This document shows, piece after piece, positions 1 to 12,500 of a stretch of 64,000 nt of DNA. Origin of the DNA: Penelope pileata (lineage: Eukaryota; Chordata; Aves; Galliformes; Cracidae); assembly GCA_013396635.1 (NCBI GenBank), contig WBMW01005315.1, positions 1,348,248-1,412,247 of the forward strand. The letters are read 5' to 3'. A program made the translations under genes and the position numbers. How positions within the stretch are numbered: the first letter of the stretch is position 1; the number at the start of each line of letters is the position of its first letter. A model generated the notes under the pieces. The model made no database searches, was not told the DNA's origin, and worked only from the letters and a program-made list of their open reading frames with translations.

Positions 1-511
1 TAACATCTATTACTCCTCCCGTTTAGTCTGAAAAATGTAATATCTTTGCAAATAAAGACAGTTCCATTCAATTTATCACTTAAGTTTCACCACATGAAAC
101 TAACTCCATGTTACCAGTACACTGACTTTCAAGCAATCATTACAGTCAAAACCATATCCTGTACTTTTCAAAAAAAAAACAATTTTAGAAAAGAGAAAAA
201 AAAAAAAAACTTAAATATTCTGAACTTCTGAGCTCAGATTTAACCCAATTTACTATCCGGTAAGATTGAACTTCAATAAATACCTTCATATCTTCCTAAA
301 ACAAAACTTTTTTTTTGGCCTTTAAGACACTTACTTGAAAACTATGGAGAAAAAGCGTATTTGTTACGTCTCAGGTCAAATTACTGTCTAAACAAAGGAC
401 TAGCCATGCCTTTATGGAATACCAGCCAAGCCTGAACTAAAATACATTTACATCAGACACACTTATAAATAATAAATCTGTGTGAATGTACATAATTAAA
501 TAATTTCTTAC

Positions 512-597
512 ATTTTTTGAAGAACCTGGGCCATCACAACCCCACTCGTTAAATCTTCCACGGTCTGGCATGGTGCCTCAACATTAAATGTCTGGAT
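512..597 (-). CDS. HOOK3: HOOK3 coding exon 2
   Basis: This 86-nt exon encodes IQTFNVEAPCQTVEDLTSGV and VMAQVLQK, plus the first two bases (AT) of the next codon, so its 3' intron is phase 2. It follows a pyrimidine-rich CAG acceptor (complement at 598-600) and is followed by GTAAGA (complement at 506-511). It belongs to the Hook/CH-like microtubule-binding domain. Positions 1-511 are the start of intron 2, where I see no further exon. Confidence 0.93.
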
Positions 598-3500
598 CTG
601 AGGGAGAAGAAAAAAGGTTATGTACTTTCATTTCAATGTCAAGGGAGTTTTAAAACTAAAAAACTGCTACCTAACAGTAAATGGAACAGAGTAAAAATCG
701 ACACATTTGTTGTATGCACTAAGAAGTAGGAAGATTTAGATTTAATAGCAGTCTAAGAAATGAACTGCTGTCATGGTTTAGCATCTTTGTTTTCGCAAGT
801 ACAAACACTGTAAAGTTAGCTACAAATGACAACAGTACATTCTCCAAAAGATAATTTTTCCACAGCATTGTATTTGAAAGTTCTCCCATTTAAGTACTGC
901 TGGAGCATGTATTTATCAAGTGCACCCTTCCGATGAACACATGTAAGAAATTCAACTTTTAGAAGTAACACTGATGACGCAAAATTCCCAAAGGTTCCCC
1001 AGAATCATAAGATGAAATGCAGAGAGACATACATACTCCAGACTTAACTGTTTCCCAACATCAGACAGAGCAAAGGACAGCACTGCTAAGCCCGGTCAGG
1101 TCCATACAGTACCAGTGTGCTAGTTATTTTCGTGTGTTTAGTTGACAAAGTGATAGACATCAAAGTCCACACCAGGAGAAGCCTCTGGTCTTCAGAGGGA
1201 AACTAAGACAGGTAAGTGTTGCTATTCAGAAGAGCAAAAGGCAAATGGCAAGGACCACTGAGCTGTCTGAGGCAAATGGCAAGGACCACTGAGCTGTCTG
1301 AGGATGGAATTACTTATGCCTCAAGACGAGCTAGGTCATAAATTTCCATCTACAGACTGTGCACTGAGAACACAGACAAACCTAATTTTCTGAGGATACT
1401 GTGTAATAATGTCCTAGAAACAAAAAATTATGCAGGAGTAAGAATAATCTTTTAACAAAAAACACTCATCGATAGACGTTTTTCTGTGGCTTCTATTCTT
1501 TTACTCCATTTTCATGCTTACAGCCTTCAGGCTATCTGCAACCCTTCCCCCACCACAGCAGCAGCAAACCTACAAAAACACAAGGGAGAGCTCTTTTTTC
1601 CATTTCTCCTTTGATGTGGAAAGAGCCTTCCGCTTCAGCAATGTCTTTTCAACTGGCCTAAGTTTTCCAACCATTTAGAACAAAGGAACATTAGTTTTAA
1701 AGCATGTGGATGAGTTTTCTGAAAATAGTTTTGATGGCTTGACGTTTAGAGAATACCTGCCTAATGCTGTCTGCTGTTTTTCTCCTTCTAGGGAAGCCAA
1801 GGCTTCTTAGTAGGAAGCATTACTTGTATGCACTAGAGATAAGAAAGACTACAAGACAGTTTGCAACTTCAGGCTACATAAACATTAGATACATCAACCA
1901 TTTTTTCTGAACACAGCGTACAATATTCCTGCTTTACTGGTATCTGAAATATTAATGCTAGCATAAGCCATTTCCCAATAAATACCCTCGAGGTATGTAT
2001 CTTACAATACAAACCGATCCATGTAACTAGAAATTTTGTAGCTTTTTTTTTCGTGTGTGTATGGAGAAGGCTCCCAAAAATCAAAAGCAACAATCTAGAT
2101 CGTCATAACTACCTGGTAATGTCAAGCAAGCACTGTAGCAACATCACCATTTAAAATTTGGAGAACAAGCACCTCAGTGAATATTCCTTTCTTCCCTTTA
2201 CTCAGGCAGAAAAAAAAAAAAACAAAGTGGTTCATTAGGGAAAGCAGCATTAGTATCCATGGAGAAACAAAAAAGATGAGCTGAGTGTGTATGCTGAGCA
2301 AACCAAACAGCCAGCTGTGAAAAGTCACAAATGATGCACAGGGTCCAAGAACAAAACAAACTACTGTGTGACATTTGGAACAGACAGCAGTGACGTCGAT
2401 ATTCAAGATCAAATAGATTTTCCTAGAGTTTGGTCTGAAACATTAAGAAAACATTTCTTCTCTTACCTTCCGTAGAATCTAGATGCTGTAACAGACTCAC
2501 TAGACACTGGGCAAAAACCAGGAGGGGTGGGAAAAAAAACAAACAAAAAACGTGAAGAACACCATATAACAGGATGTAAAATCAAATTGCTATTTTGCCA
2601 GAAACTTCAATTTACCCAGAATCTCTGAACTATGGCAATGCTACCAAAGGAATACAGAGCCAATTGTGTCCAAATTCACAAACTCAACAACACTTTAAAC
2701 AGGAAGCGATGCGTTCTCTCTAGTGAAAAAGATTGCAATGACATCGTGGATGCTTATGGTCAAAGTTGAAGTTGTTGAAATGGTTTCAAGTACAAACATG
2801 AAAACTTCTTTAAAATTTTGCAAATTATCCCTTTAAATTATCAAAGCTTCAGTCACTTAGCCTGCTGCTCAACAGCCAAACCACAAAAATCACCTAAGAG
2901 CTCCACTCTGCTTTTTCAAACAGTCGAACTAAAATGCGATTTTCAAATAAACAATACTGACATTAAAGTCTTCACCCATACTGCAAAGTAATCCAATGTC
3001 TTGAAATTCATTTTGTATATTGACATACAAAACACCTCCTTGACTAAATAAAAGCACAGGTAAGAGATACTATACTCAGCCACGAATGGACTTTGCTAAG
3101 CCTGTTTTCAACGCTCAGAAAAACAAGGTGAATAATCTCTGCTGTTTTGTAACTAATTTTATCATCATACATTATAAATAAGAAAAGGTCAAAGCTGTCA
3201 GTAAGGACCAGAGTGGCTCAGGTTACCAGCCTGAACTCTTTATTCCACACTCACACATGCAAGACTGCCACTGAAGACAACAGGGCTTTTTATTAGATGA
3301 GACAGAACAGGGAAAATTCAAATTAGTTATAGTTGCTTCTTTGCATACGTAATTTTGAAAGAAATGTCTTTGCTTGTGTAAGAAAGAAATAAACAGCATA
3401 ACGTTTCAACTAAGGTGCTTTTAAGAGGTTTTTATTCAGCTTTTAGAAAAAGGAACTATACCTAAAAAGGCACTATATCTTTTTCATATCCTTCAGATAC

Positions 3501-6500
3501 AAGACAACATTTTTTTCTTCCCCTGCACTCCGTCCTTAAAATTTTAAAATTTACATCAAGGTTAAAGTGCTAGTCCACTCTCAGATCATTCCACAAAAAG
3601 CTAATCCGCTCTCAGAAAGAGCACAATTCATTTTCCAGAAGGGAGAAGAATGACAAGAATGTGGCAATGTTGAGGCAGAGTCCAACTGCAAAGAGAGTGG
3701 AGCAAGTCTCTTTTCGTGTGCCTCTGAAGAGCCGTTCAGCGGGGGCTGCTGACACCCTGCCCTTCCTGCCCATTGTGATCTTTCTCCCGGGAAGACTTCT
3801 CTCTCATCCTGCTGGAACTGTTCCCGCTTCTTGAATGTCTGCAACACTACCCACATTTTTTCTTCCCCAAAGCTGCAAATTCATTCCCCATTACGACCCT
3901 TTTTCCCCCCACTTCTTGTAGCACTATACAGAGCCTTGACAGCAAACCAGATGAGCTAACTTGACCAGACAATCCAGGAAAAATAACGAAAAACACACAA
4001 AAAGATCTGCCACAGCCCTACTAAGCCTTCATGCCTTCCAACAAATAACATGTAACAGCACGAAAAAGTCATTTCATTTGTTAAAACATTAATCCAGAGT
4101 GCCAATTCACAAAGCTATGAGCACGTGCTGTCAATTTTTAGACAGAACTTTAGAAAAAAATAGTGTCACAAGTGACTACTTCAATGCAAAGGGGTCTATC
4201 ACTGCTAAATAATTGCTGCAGGAACTCAAGACCCTGGAAAATCTGAATTACAGCTCCAAATTACATGATATGACTAGCGGGGATTTGTCAGTCACTAAGG
4301 ATAGGAGTGAAAAATGCATTTCATGAAAAAATATTCTCAGTATGAAGGTGAGAACTGGACAAAAGCACAGGTCTCAAAATACACTAGCTGAAGATCAGGA
4401 TAAAGTTGTGATGGGGTATCTAAGAAAATGTGCAGCTGGAGGAAAATAGACGAGAAAAGGACAGAAACCTGTCCAGCACCCTTCCCTTCTCAACACTAAG
4501 ACTTAATGAAAGCTCTGCTCTTTGCACAGTGATGTATTTATAGCTTGGTTTTTTTACTGACAGTACAGTTACATAATAAATATTATTTATTTTTTAATAC
4601 CTGAAATCTCTCACTGTGTGACTGTGTTGCCTTATGCATAACAGCAACAAAAGGTAATTCCCAGTTTCCAGTCAATTATTTTTCAGAGTAGAGTACTTCC
4701 CAACACTTCACGATGCTTTAGGATCACTTACTCACTAAGAACATTTTTGGAGCTGACTATGCAGAATTACAACTAGCTGCTCTGTTGATACATCAATACC
4801 ATAACAAACAAAACAAAGCACACTGCTGAGAAAAGTAGCTAAAACATGCAAGAGGAAGAAAGGAACCAGTCTTAGTGGCATGCATGGACATTGCTACAAG
4901 CCATTAGCAAGAGTACTTGAAAGAGCAGAATCTTTAGTAAGGTTTCTTCACCCATTTTTCTCCACCTGGTTGGCAGCACTACTACCTTCTGCTTGGATAA
5001 CCATGCCATAAACCATTTTTCCATGCTTTCCAAGACAGCAGCAGACTGCATAATGAAAACAAACAGGATTCAGGCTCCTAGACAACCAGCAGTTTTATTC
5101 CAGGATTTAGATGTTAGGATATTTTTAGTGATTATTAGGTTGCTAGATTCTCCTTATTAAAATCTCAAGAGTTTCTCTGCAACCCAACTTTGTTAGGCAC
5201 TCAAACAGCTGAACAATGAAACAATAAGGCCTTACATTACTGGCTGTGGTGGTTTCACACTGATGGCAAGCTCAGCTCCACCTACAGTTCTCTCACTTCC
5301 TTCACCTCCTCAAAAAGAACGAGGGGAGAAAATACGATGAGAAAAGGCTAACAGGTTGAGATAAGGACTGGGAGATACCAGCTACCATCACAGGTAAAAC
5401 ACACTCAGTGTAGGGAGGTCAGTATAATTTATTGCCAATTAATAACAGACTAGAGCAGTAGGAACTAAAAGCAAACTAAAACCACCTTCCCCTCCATGCA
5501 CCCCCTTTGATCTCCTCCCCCTGAGCAGCATGGGGGAATCGAGGCTGTGCTCAGTCCATAACGTTTCATCTCTGCTGCTCCTTCATGGCCGCTCTCTGCC
5601 CCTGCTCCACGTGGGTCTCTTGCATGGCTGCCGCCCTTCCCAAACTGACCCCGCGTGGGCTTCCCACAGCTGCAGCTCTCCAGGCCCTGCTCCAACACGG
5701 CTCCGTAGCACAGGGCCCACCCTTCAGGCCCTGCTCCAGCACGGGGCCCATGGGCAGCAGCTCCCCCACAGCTCCTGCCCCACCGCGGGCTCCTCCATGG
5801 CTGCACGTGGAAATCTGCTCCGCGCCGTGCCCGTGGGCNGTGGAGATGTGCTCCGCGCCGTGCCCGTGGGCTGCAGGGGGACAGCCTGCTCCTCCATGGG
5901 CCTCTGCTGGGCTGCAGGGAGCTGCTGCTCCAGCCTGGAGCATCTCCTGCCTCCTCCCGCACTGACCTTGGTGCCTGCAGGGCTGCTTCTCTCCTATGTC
6001 TCACCCCTCTCCGCCAGCTGCTGTTGCACAGCATTTTCCCTCTCTTCAGTCTGCTCTCCCAGCTCACCCCCAGCATCACCCCCAGCTCAGCTCTGGCAGC
6101 AGCGGGGCCCTGCTGGAGCTGGCTCTGCTCTGACATGGGGCAGTGCTGGGCCCTGCTCACAGAGGCCCTGCTACAGCTCCTTGCTACCAGAACCTTTACG
6201 TGGAAGCCCAATAAACTAGCCAGGGTGAAGATTCTTTCAGGGAGGAGGTGAATACTACATCTACTAATTACTATGTCATTTTGCATGTGCAGTGTTGGAC
6301 GCAATACCTGAACAGACCAGGCACCAAAACCCTGACAGAGCTCAATCAAAATATTATGTTCATAGTTGTATTTTCTACAGAAAATACTGTCTTTGGGGAA
6401 AGGCAGTGCAGAAAGCAGATGAGATACCCTGACTAAAGCTAACCTAATAACTGCAGTGCGAGGAGAGAGCCATTACTGCACAATATTGGCACTGACATTA

Positions 6501-9500
6501 AATTACTGTGGACAGAAGTGTTCAAGTCTGACCTACCATGAAGACAACAGACAGGTAAGCCAGCTGACGAAAAAGAATACTACAGAGCATTTGTGATAAA
6601 CTTAAAAGACAATACCTAACATCAAGGCCCAACACAGTGCCCTAAACCAACAGTTCCATTTGAGCTTTCATCTACTTAATCATATTTTATTTAAAAGTAA
6701 TACTTACCATTGATGCTTTCTGTTATTTTCTCAAAGTACAAGCTACTAGTCAGCACAAAACTGTCACAACATGACCACTGCACACTCAAAGTTACAGTGA
6801 AACTTAGAAACTCAAAAAAATGCCTCCTAAGACTAGAAACAGCTTCTCATGGAAGAAAATACAAATGGCACAGTTTACAGGAGGTGAACAACCAATTTCC
6901 TCTGCTGACTGGAGTGTAAAAACTTACACACTGCCTTGAGTTGATCAAATAATATGATTAGAGCGATGTAACACTAACAACCAACCAAAGGAAGTGTGTC
7001 AGCCTCAGCACGCTGAGTTAAAGAAGCCTATAAGGTAACACAAACCATAGGACAGGTGCATTAAGTTTCATCAAAGAAGGAAAATAGAACTGCTCCGTAA
7101 AAGTAAGTGTCAACTGCAAGTATCAGAACAGTGCTCAGTAAACAAAAGATAAAAATTCCTTTTGTCTCAAATGAAGATTGCTGGACTACTAGTGACCTGA
7201 ATAGCACCAGGCAAACATGCCCACACTGATCCCTGCATTAAGTAAGGCAAAGCAAAGTTCATTAGCTTCTAGTTAGACAGAAAAAGTTCAGCATACTACT
7301 CATCCAAAATTAAACTGATTTCTCCTATTATCAAAAAAAAGTAGATGAACATAGATGACATCCTTCCCCTTGCAAAATATAGCAAAAAATAACTATTTAA
7401 AGCCCACAACTCCACCTTCTTGCAGGTACAATATAGATGAAAAGTGCAGCGTCTGTTGACAGGTGGAACGAAGAACTCTCCTCCAAAGGCACAGAAGATG
7501 AAGCCAACAGCACCAAGCTGGACTGAAATATCATCTGCACAAACCTTGTGACCAGTGTGGAAACAGTCTTCACAGGATCACAAGAGTGAGACTTATCACT
7601 CAGAAGACGGGATTCAGAAAGAGGTGGCAATAAGTTTTCATCAACCTAAAATTTCAGATTTAACAGATTCTGCAACTGGTAACACAGATGTAACACACCC
7701 CTAAATTTAGCACACCTTGCAGTTCAAGTCTCCTCCATTTCTAGGAATTTTTTTTCAGCAAACATTTTCCTGGACTTCATGGAGACTGTGTAGGAATGCA
7801 GAACAAGTTTTGTCACAGGTTGATCAAGTTTCATGATTCCCTAAGAAAGGCAAGAGCCACATGGAACAGGCTGTCATCCTTTGGTACAGTCCATGAAAAA
7901 AAAATCAACTAAACCACGGTAGACTGATGAAGTCCTGTTGTTTTTTTCTCCAGTCACTATAGGGGCACTAGAATTGATAAAACATCCATAATTTTTTTTG
8001 CAGTTAAACACAAACATACTTTTACTCATTTCCACCCTGAAATAAAACTGGATACCTTGCTGCTATGGCAAACAAGGTCATGTAAAGGACTGTCTTATCC
8101 AATCTCAGAATAGAAGAAAGGCCCACTTAACATTCTGCAGCTCTGCAATCAATACAGTACTTTCATTTCCCAGCTCTTCTAATGCTCGTCATGCACAGCA
8201 TGGATACACGCTTGGTTTCTAGCTTTGGTACCTAACTTAGCTTCCCTGAGGGATGCAGCTCCAAACAGACAACAGGACTTCTGCAGAGAACAGAAAGCAA
8301 CGCACAGAAGCTTGCAGCTAAACGGTATGAAAGAGCCCTACTATTTCCAGGGCTGAAGCATGTTATCATCAGACTTTAATGCACCTAATTGTACAACACT
8401 TGCTCCACTACACACAGCACTCCAAAACCATTTCCTGCACAGCCCCATTGAAAAGCCACAGCCCCTTTATGGCCCACGTCACTACATTCAACAACTCCAG
8501 CTTTGCACCCACTCAGAAGCTTTTGTCTGCAACATGCAGGAGTATAATGCTAGGGAACTAGACTATCCCCTCTGACCTCAGAGAGCTTTTCCCTCCACCA
8601 AAGCCCTCCTCTTCCTTTCCATGCTCTTGCTGGCCTGTGCGAGAAGCAGGAGTGAACTCACTGGAGCGATTAAATCACACCAGGCAAAGTAAGGCAGCCA
8701 GGAGAACTGCACACACAGTCTGTGTGGCAGGAAGCCATTACCAGCAGATTGGGGAAGGAGCTAATCCCCTTCCCTGGGTGGCAAGACTTGCCAAGATGTT
8801 GGCAACAAAAGTCACAAAAAAGACACAACCACCCTCTTCTCCTCACTTCCAGCAATGCATTCCTACCTTAGCATAATGCTAGTGTTAGTTACTGTGTGGA
8901 CAAACTTTTTTTTTTTTAATTAAAGACTTGGACTTGCAAATTAAATTGATTAAGCAACTCTGGACTTTGAGGCTGGTAAAAACCAAAGTTGGTTAAGCCT
9001 GGCAGGACAGGGGAGAGGTGTGCCTTTACAAAATGGGGATCACAGACACCTAGCTTGTGAAGGTAGCCCTGTAAATAATATCTATTAAGGAAGTTGCTCA
9101 AGTTGTTTGAAAGAACCAATTAGAATTTAGAAAAAGAAGCTTGACCAATGCCACCACAGAGATGCGCAGACATGCAATGCATGATTGGGCAGGTGAACCA
9201 GGAACGCTGTAACCCCAAATACTTCAGCCAGTGGGGAAAGGGGGAGGGTCCCATGCAGCAGGAGATAGAGAATAAAAAGGGGGTTGCACCCCCCAGAATT
9301 GTCAAGGGGACCCCACAGGAATTTAAGCCCCCCGACATCCCCTTATTCGAATAAAGTTACATTTCAGGACCCCTCTTTGAACATTAACCTCTGGTGACAA
9401 GCTTTTCCACACAAGTCCCTCTGAAGCTGGAGGAAAACCAAACCTGGTAAAGTCTTTCTGAACTGTCACAGTTGTCAAGAGTCCTCAGCTCACCTAAAGA

Positions 9501-12500
9501 GCAGAGGGCAGCAGGTGCAATTGAGCCTTGGGTCCTTTTTCTTCTCCCTCCCCTGTTCCACAATTACTGTGTGTGCAATCGCTCTACTGAAGTCAAACAC
9601 ACTGTACGAAGACTTCTGATGATCCAGGAAGAATAGAACACCAGAATATTCACCTTCTAGTTCAAGAGCCTCAAAACAATCCCACAATAATGACAACTGC
9701 ACCAAATTCACGATTCAAATATTCTTCAATTAACTGTTTAGCTATTTCAAAAAGATGGAAACAAGTAAATCTCCTCACCTCCCACCTCACAATTAGCAAA
9801 CTAACAGTTGTTTCCTTTGTACTGCTTAAGGTCCGTGGTTCTCAGCAGGAAAACCTGCTGCTTCTCCTGGCAGCATCCCATAGTCCCCTTGGAAAAAGGA
9901 GGGGGCAGAACCGAAAGAGAGCACACACTGACAATTGCAGTGTTTTGTTTTTTTTTTTTTTTCAGAGATCACTATTCAGCAGCTCTTCAGAAAGAAGTGA
10001 ATTAAAAATTTTATTTCACTTTTTTTTTTAAAAAAAAGGCAAAATTTGGGACAAGGCCATGAAGAACTAAAATCTAACAATGAATGAAAATGCAAACATG
10101 AAGCATATCATCCACAGCTATCAAACTCCGCGTTCACCTGTCTTCCCAATCTTGACACATTTGAGACTTAAGGGGGAAAAAAGGGAATACATACGAAATG
10201 TTCCTTATTATCTTTAATCATTGTATTAATACATTATCAGTCTCATATCACGTGCTTAGTCTTTAAGGGAAGTTCTGCCCCTGCTTGATCTCCCGACAAC
10301 AGGTTAAAAATCCCTATGGCCTAATAACAATTTGAGATACCCCAGCTCCTTCAAACACAGTAAATGAGATGGTTGGAATATCAGTCTTTCAGGCAGCTGC
10401 ATCAAAGTACTGGAGCAAACTCTTTGCCATCTTACTTAAAGGTCATTAAAAATAAGAAAGGTCACTTAATCTACTGGTCCATTGCAGCAGATACAGGGGC
10501 TGTGATCTGCCAGATGCCTCAGTTTATGTTCCACGAATTCTGGCAACCTCAGTGTCTTCTTTTCTCCGAACAGTAACATATCCAAACATAACAACCTTCC
10601 TGAACCAATGCCATCACCAGCAAAATCAACTGCTACTGAAATCTGATGTTTTTTCTTCAACAGGTAAGAGATGCTGATGCAATGGTATCGTTGGAAGGAA
10701 GGGAAACCTGAAAACTTTGTGGTCAACAATTAAGGGTTGAAAGAGTTTAAACAGGCTTAGCTAGTTTCCTACAATCTTTGCATCCATGAGAAACCAGGTG
10801 AGTTCTTAAAAGCTCAAATGAACAAGGCTCAAGAACAGCATAGTTTAAAAATGAAATAATTGGATGGGAAGGGAGAAGCACAGTTTCACTGATCCACTCT
10901 GTAAAAGGGTCCTAAATAGCATTTGCAAGCAGCCTTCTTAAAGAGTAAAAATATCTGTTTCAGCACTTGCTCACAGTCTCTAAATTTCAAACCAACACAA
11001 GCAAATCCTTCCAGCTGGGGATAAGGCACCACATAGAAAACAGAGAAGATTGTTCAGCCAAGAGGGAGAAATGTCAAAGAATTGACAGCCATAAATGGAC
11101 AGATGTGTTTTTCAAACGGAGGAAGCCAAAACAGTGGCCTTGTATAGCACTTACAAAATTCACACTTACCATAAGGTTTTAACATGTTTACCAGAGAAAA
11201 CTATATTTGGCCTTGATAAAGAAAGCAGGCAAGACAGCAAGCTGGCAACTTGATGGAGGCAGCATATGGCAAAATAAGTTACCTACCATCATGAACAAGA
11301 GAAAGTTCATAGTATCTCTGCAGCAATCTGCTACTTAGAACAACCCAGCAACAACCTCTGCGAGGAATCATGCTGTTTATGTACCAATGCTAAGCAATCT
11401 TTCCAGTACCAGACCTTAGTTCTATGTTAAAAAAGAAAAATTATCAGATGACATGCCAGAAAGCTTGTAGCCATCACAGCGATTTCAGATACTGGCATAT
11501 TACAGTGCAACCGCCACACACATATTTGACAGCTCTCCATTTTTCAAGACATGACTCAGTGACACATCTGAGTGAAAAGCATTCCCCGCACTGCACACGA
11601 AGCAAAACAATCCAGATAGTCATACGTGGACTTGTCACAAGTTTTTAAGAGAAAAGAAGCTGTGAATCTCTATTAGATATGCTGAAACAATTTTAAAATC
11701 ACTGCAGGTTTACCACACTGCCGTGTTTTTCTGAACAGCTTTGGTTGCAGCACTGCTTGGATAACTACACCACAGAGCCTAGAATAGTCGAAGAAGAGGC
11801 TTCTGGGAGATTTTTGGTAGGGTAATAGTTCTGCAGTTACAGCAGCCTGCAAACACTGCTGAAGTACAAATATCAACTTTGAGGTGTCAGTAGTTGGGCT
11901 TCACTCCTTCACTCGGATCCACTCTAGTTGCTGCTACCCTGGCTGCCTCTAAAGATTACCATGGTCACCTGCTGCAATGGAAGGAAGAAAAAGCTCTCTC
12001 AGTTTGACATCCTGAAGAAAAAATGGGTCAGGAACATATTTGACAAAGCTCTTAAGAAGAAAAAAAACAAAACACATTCACAGGTAAGCAGCTTGCTCTG
12101 GCTTAAAGATACCAGAAAAGGAACCTCAGCCACGCACGGTGGAAGGCGTGAGGGATACCCTCAGTTATTAAAATCATGAGTTGGCAGAGGGAGGAGCAGT
12201 TTCAGCTCACCTCTGTCCATGCCTGCAAACATTCAGTTGAGGCTGAACAGGTTCTCAGATCTGCGGAAAGCCTTATCTGCTCCACTTACAGCATGGATAA
12301 ACCAGTTCAAGTACTTCTGTGTGAATGTGAAGCAAGCAATCTGGGAGGTTAAACCAGTTCTTAAGAACAGCCAGGTTCTCTGGCACGGTGGAAAAGAGTG
12401 GCCACCTCAGGTACGCACAATCTGTAATTAAGACAACTCTATTTTCCCTTCTAAATGAGTGGTTTCCCAAGAATCATTACGGGACTTGAAAGAAAAGCCA

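Noticed and set aside
5465..6349. Long overlapping ORFs on both strands (294 and 229 codons)
   Set aside because: They lie in the GC-rich repeat array of an LTR, cross the N at 5839, are open in several frames at once and lack any protein domain.
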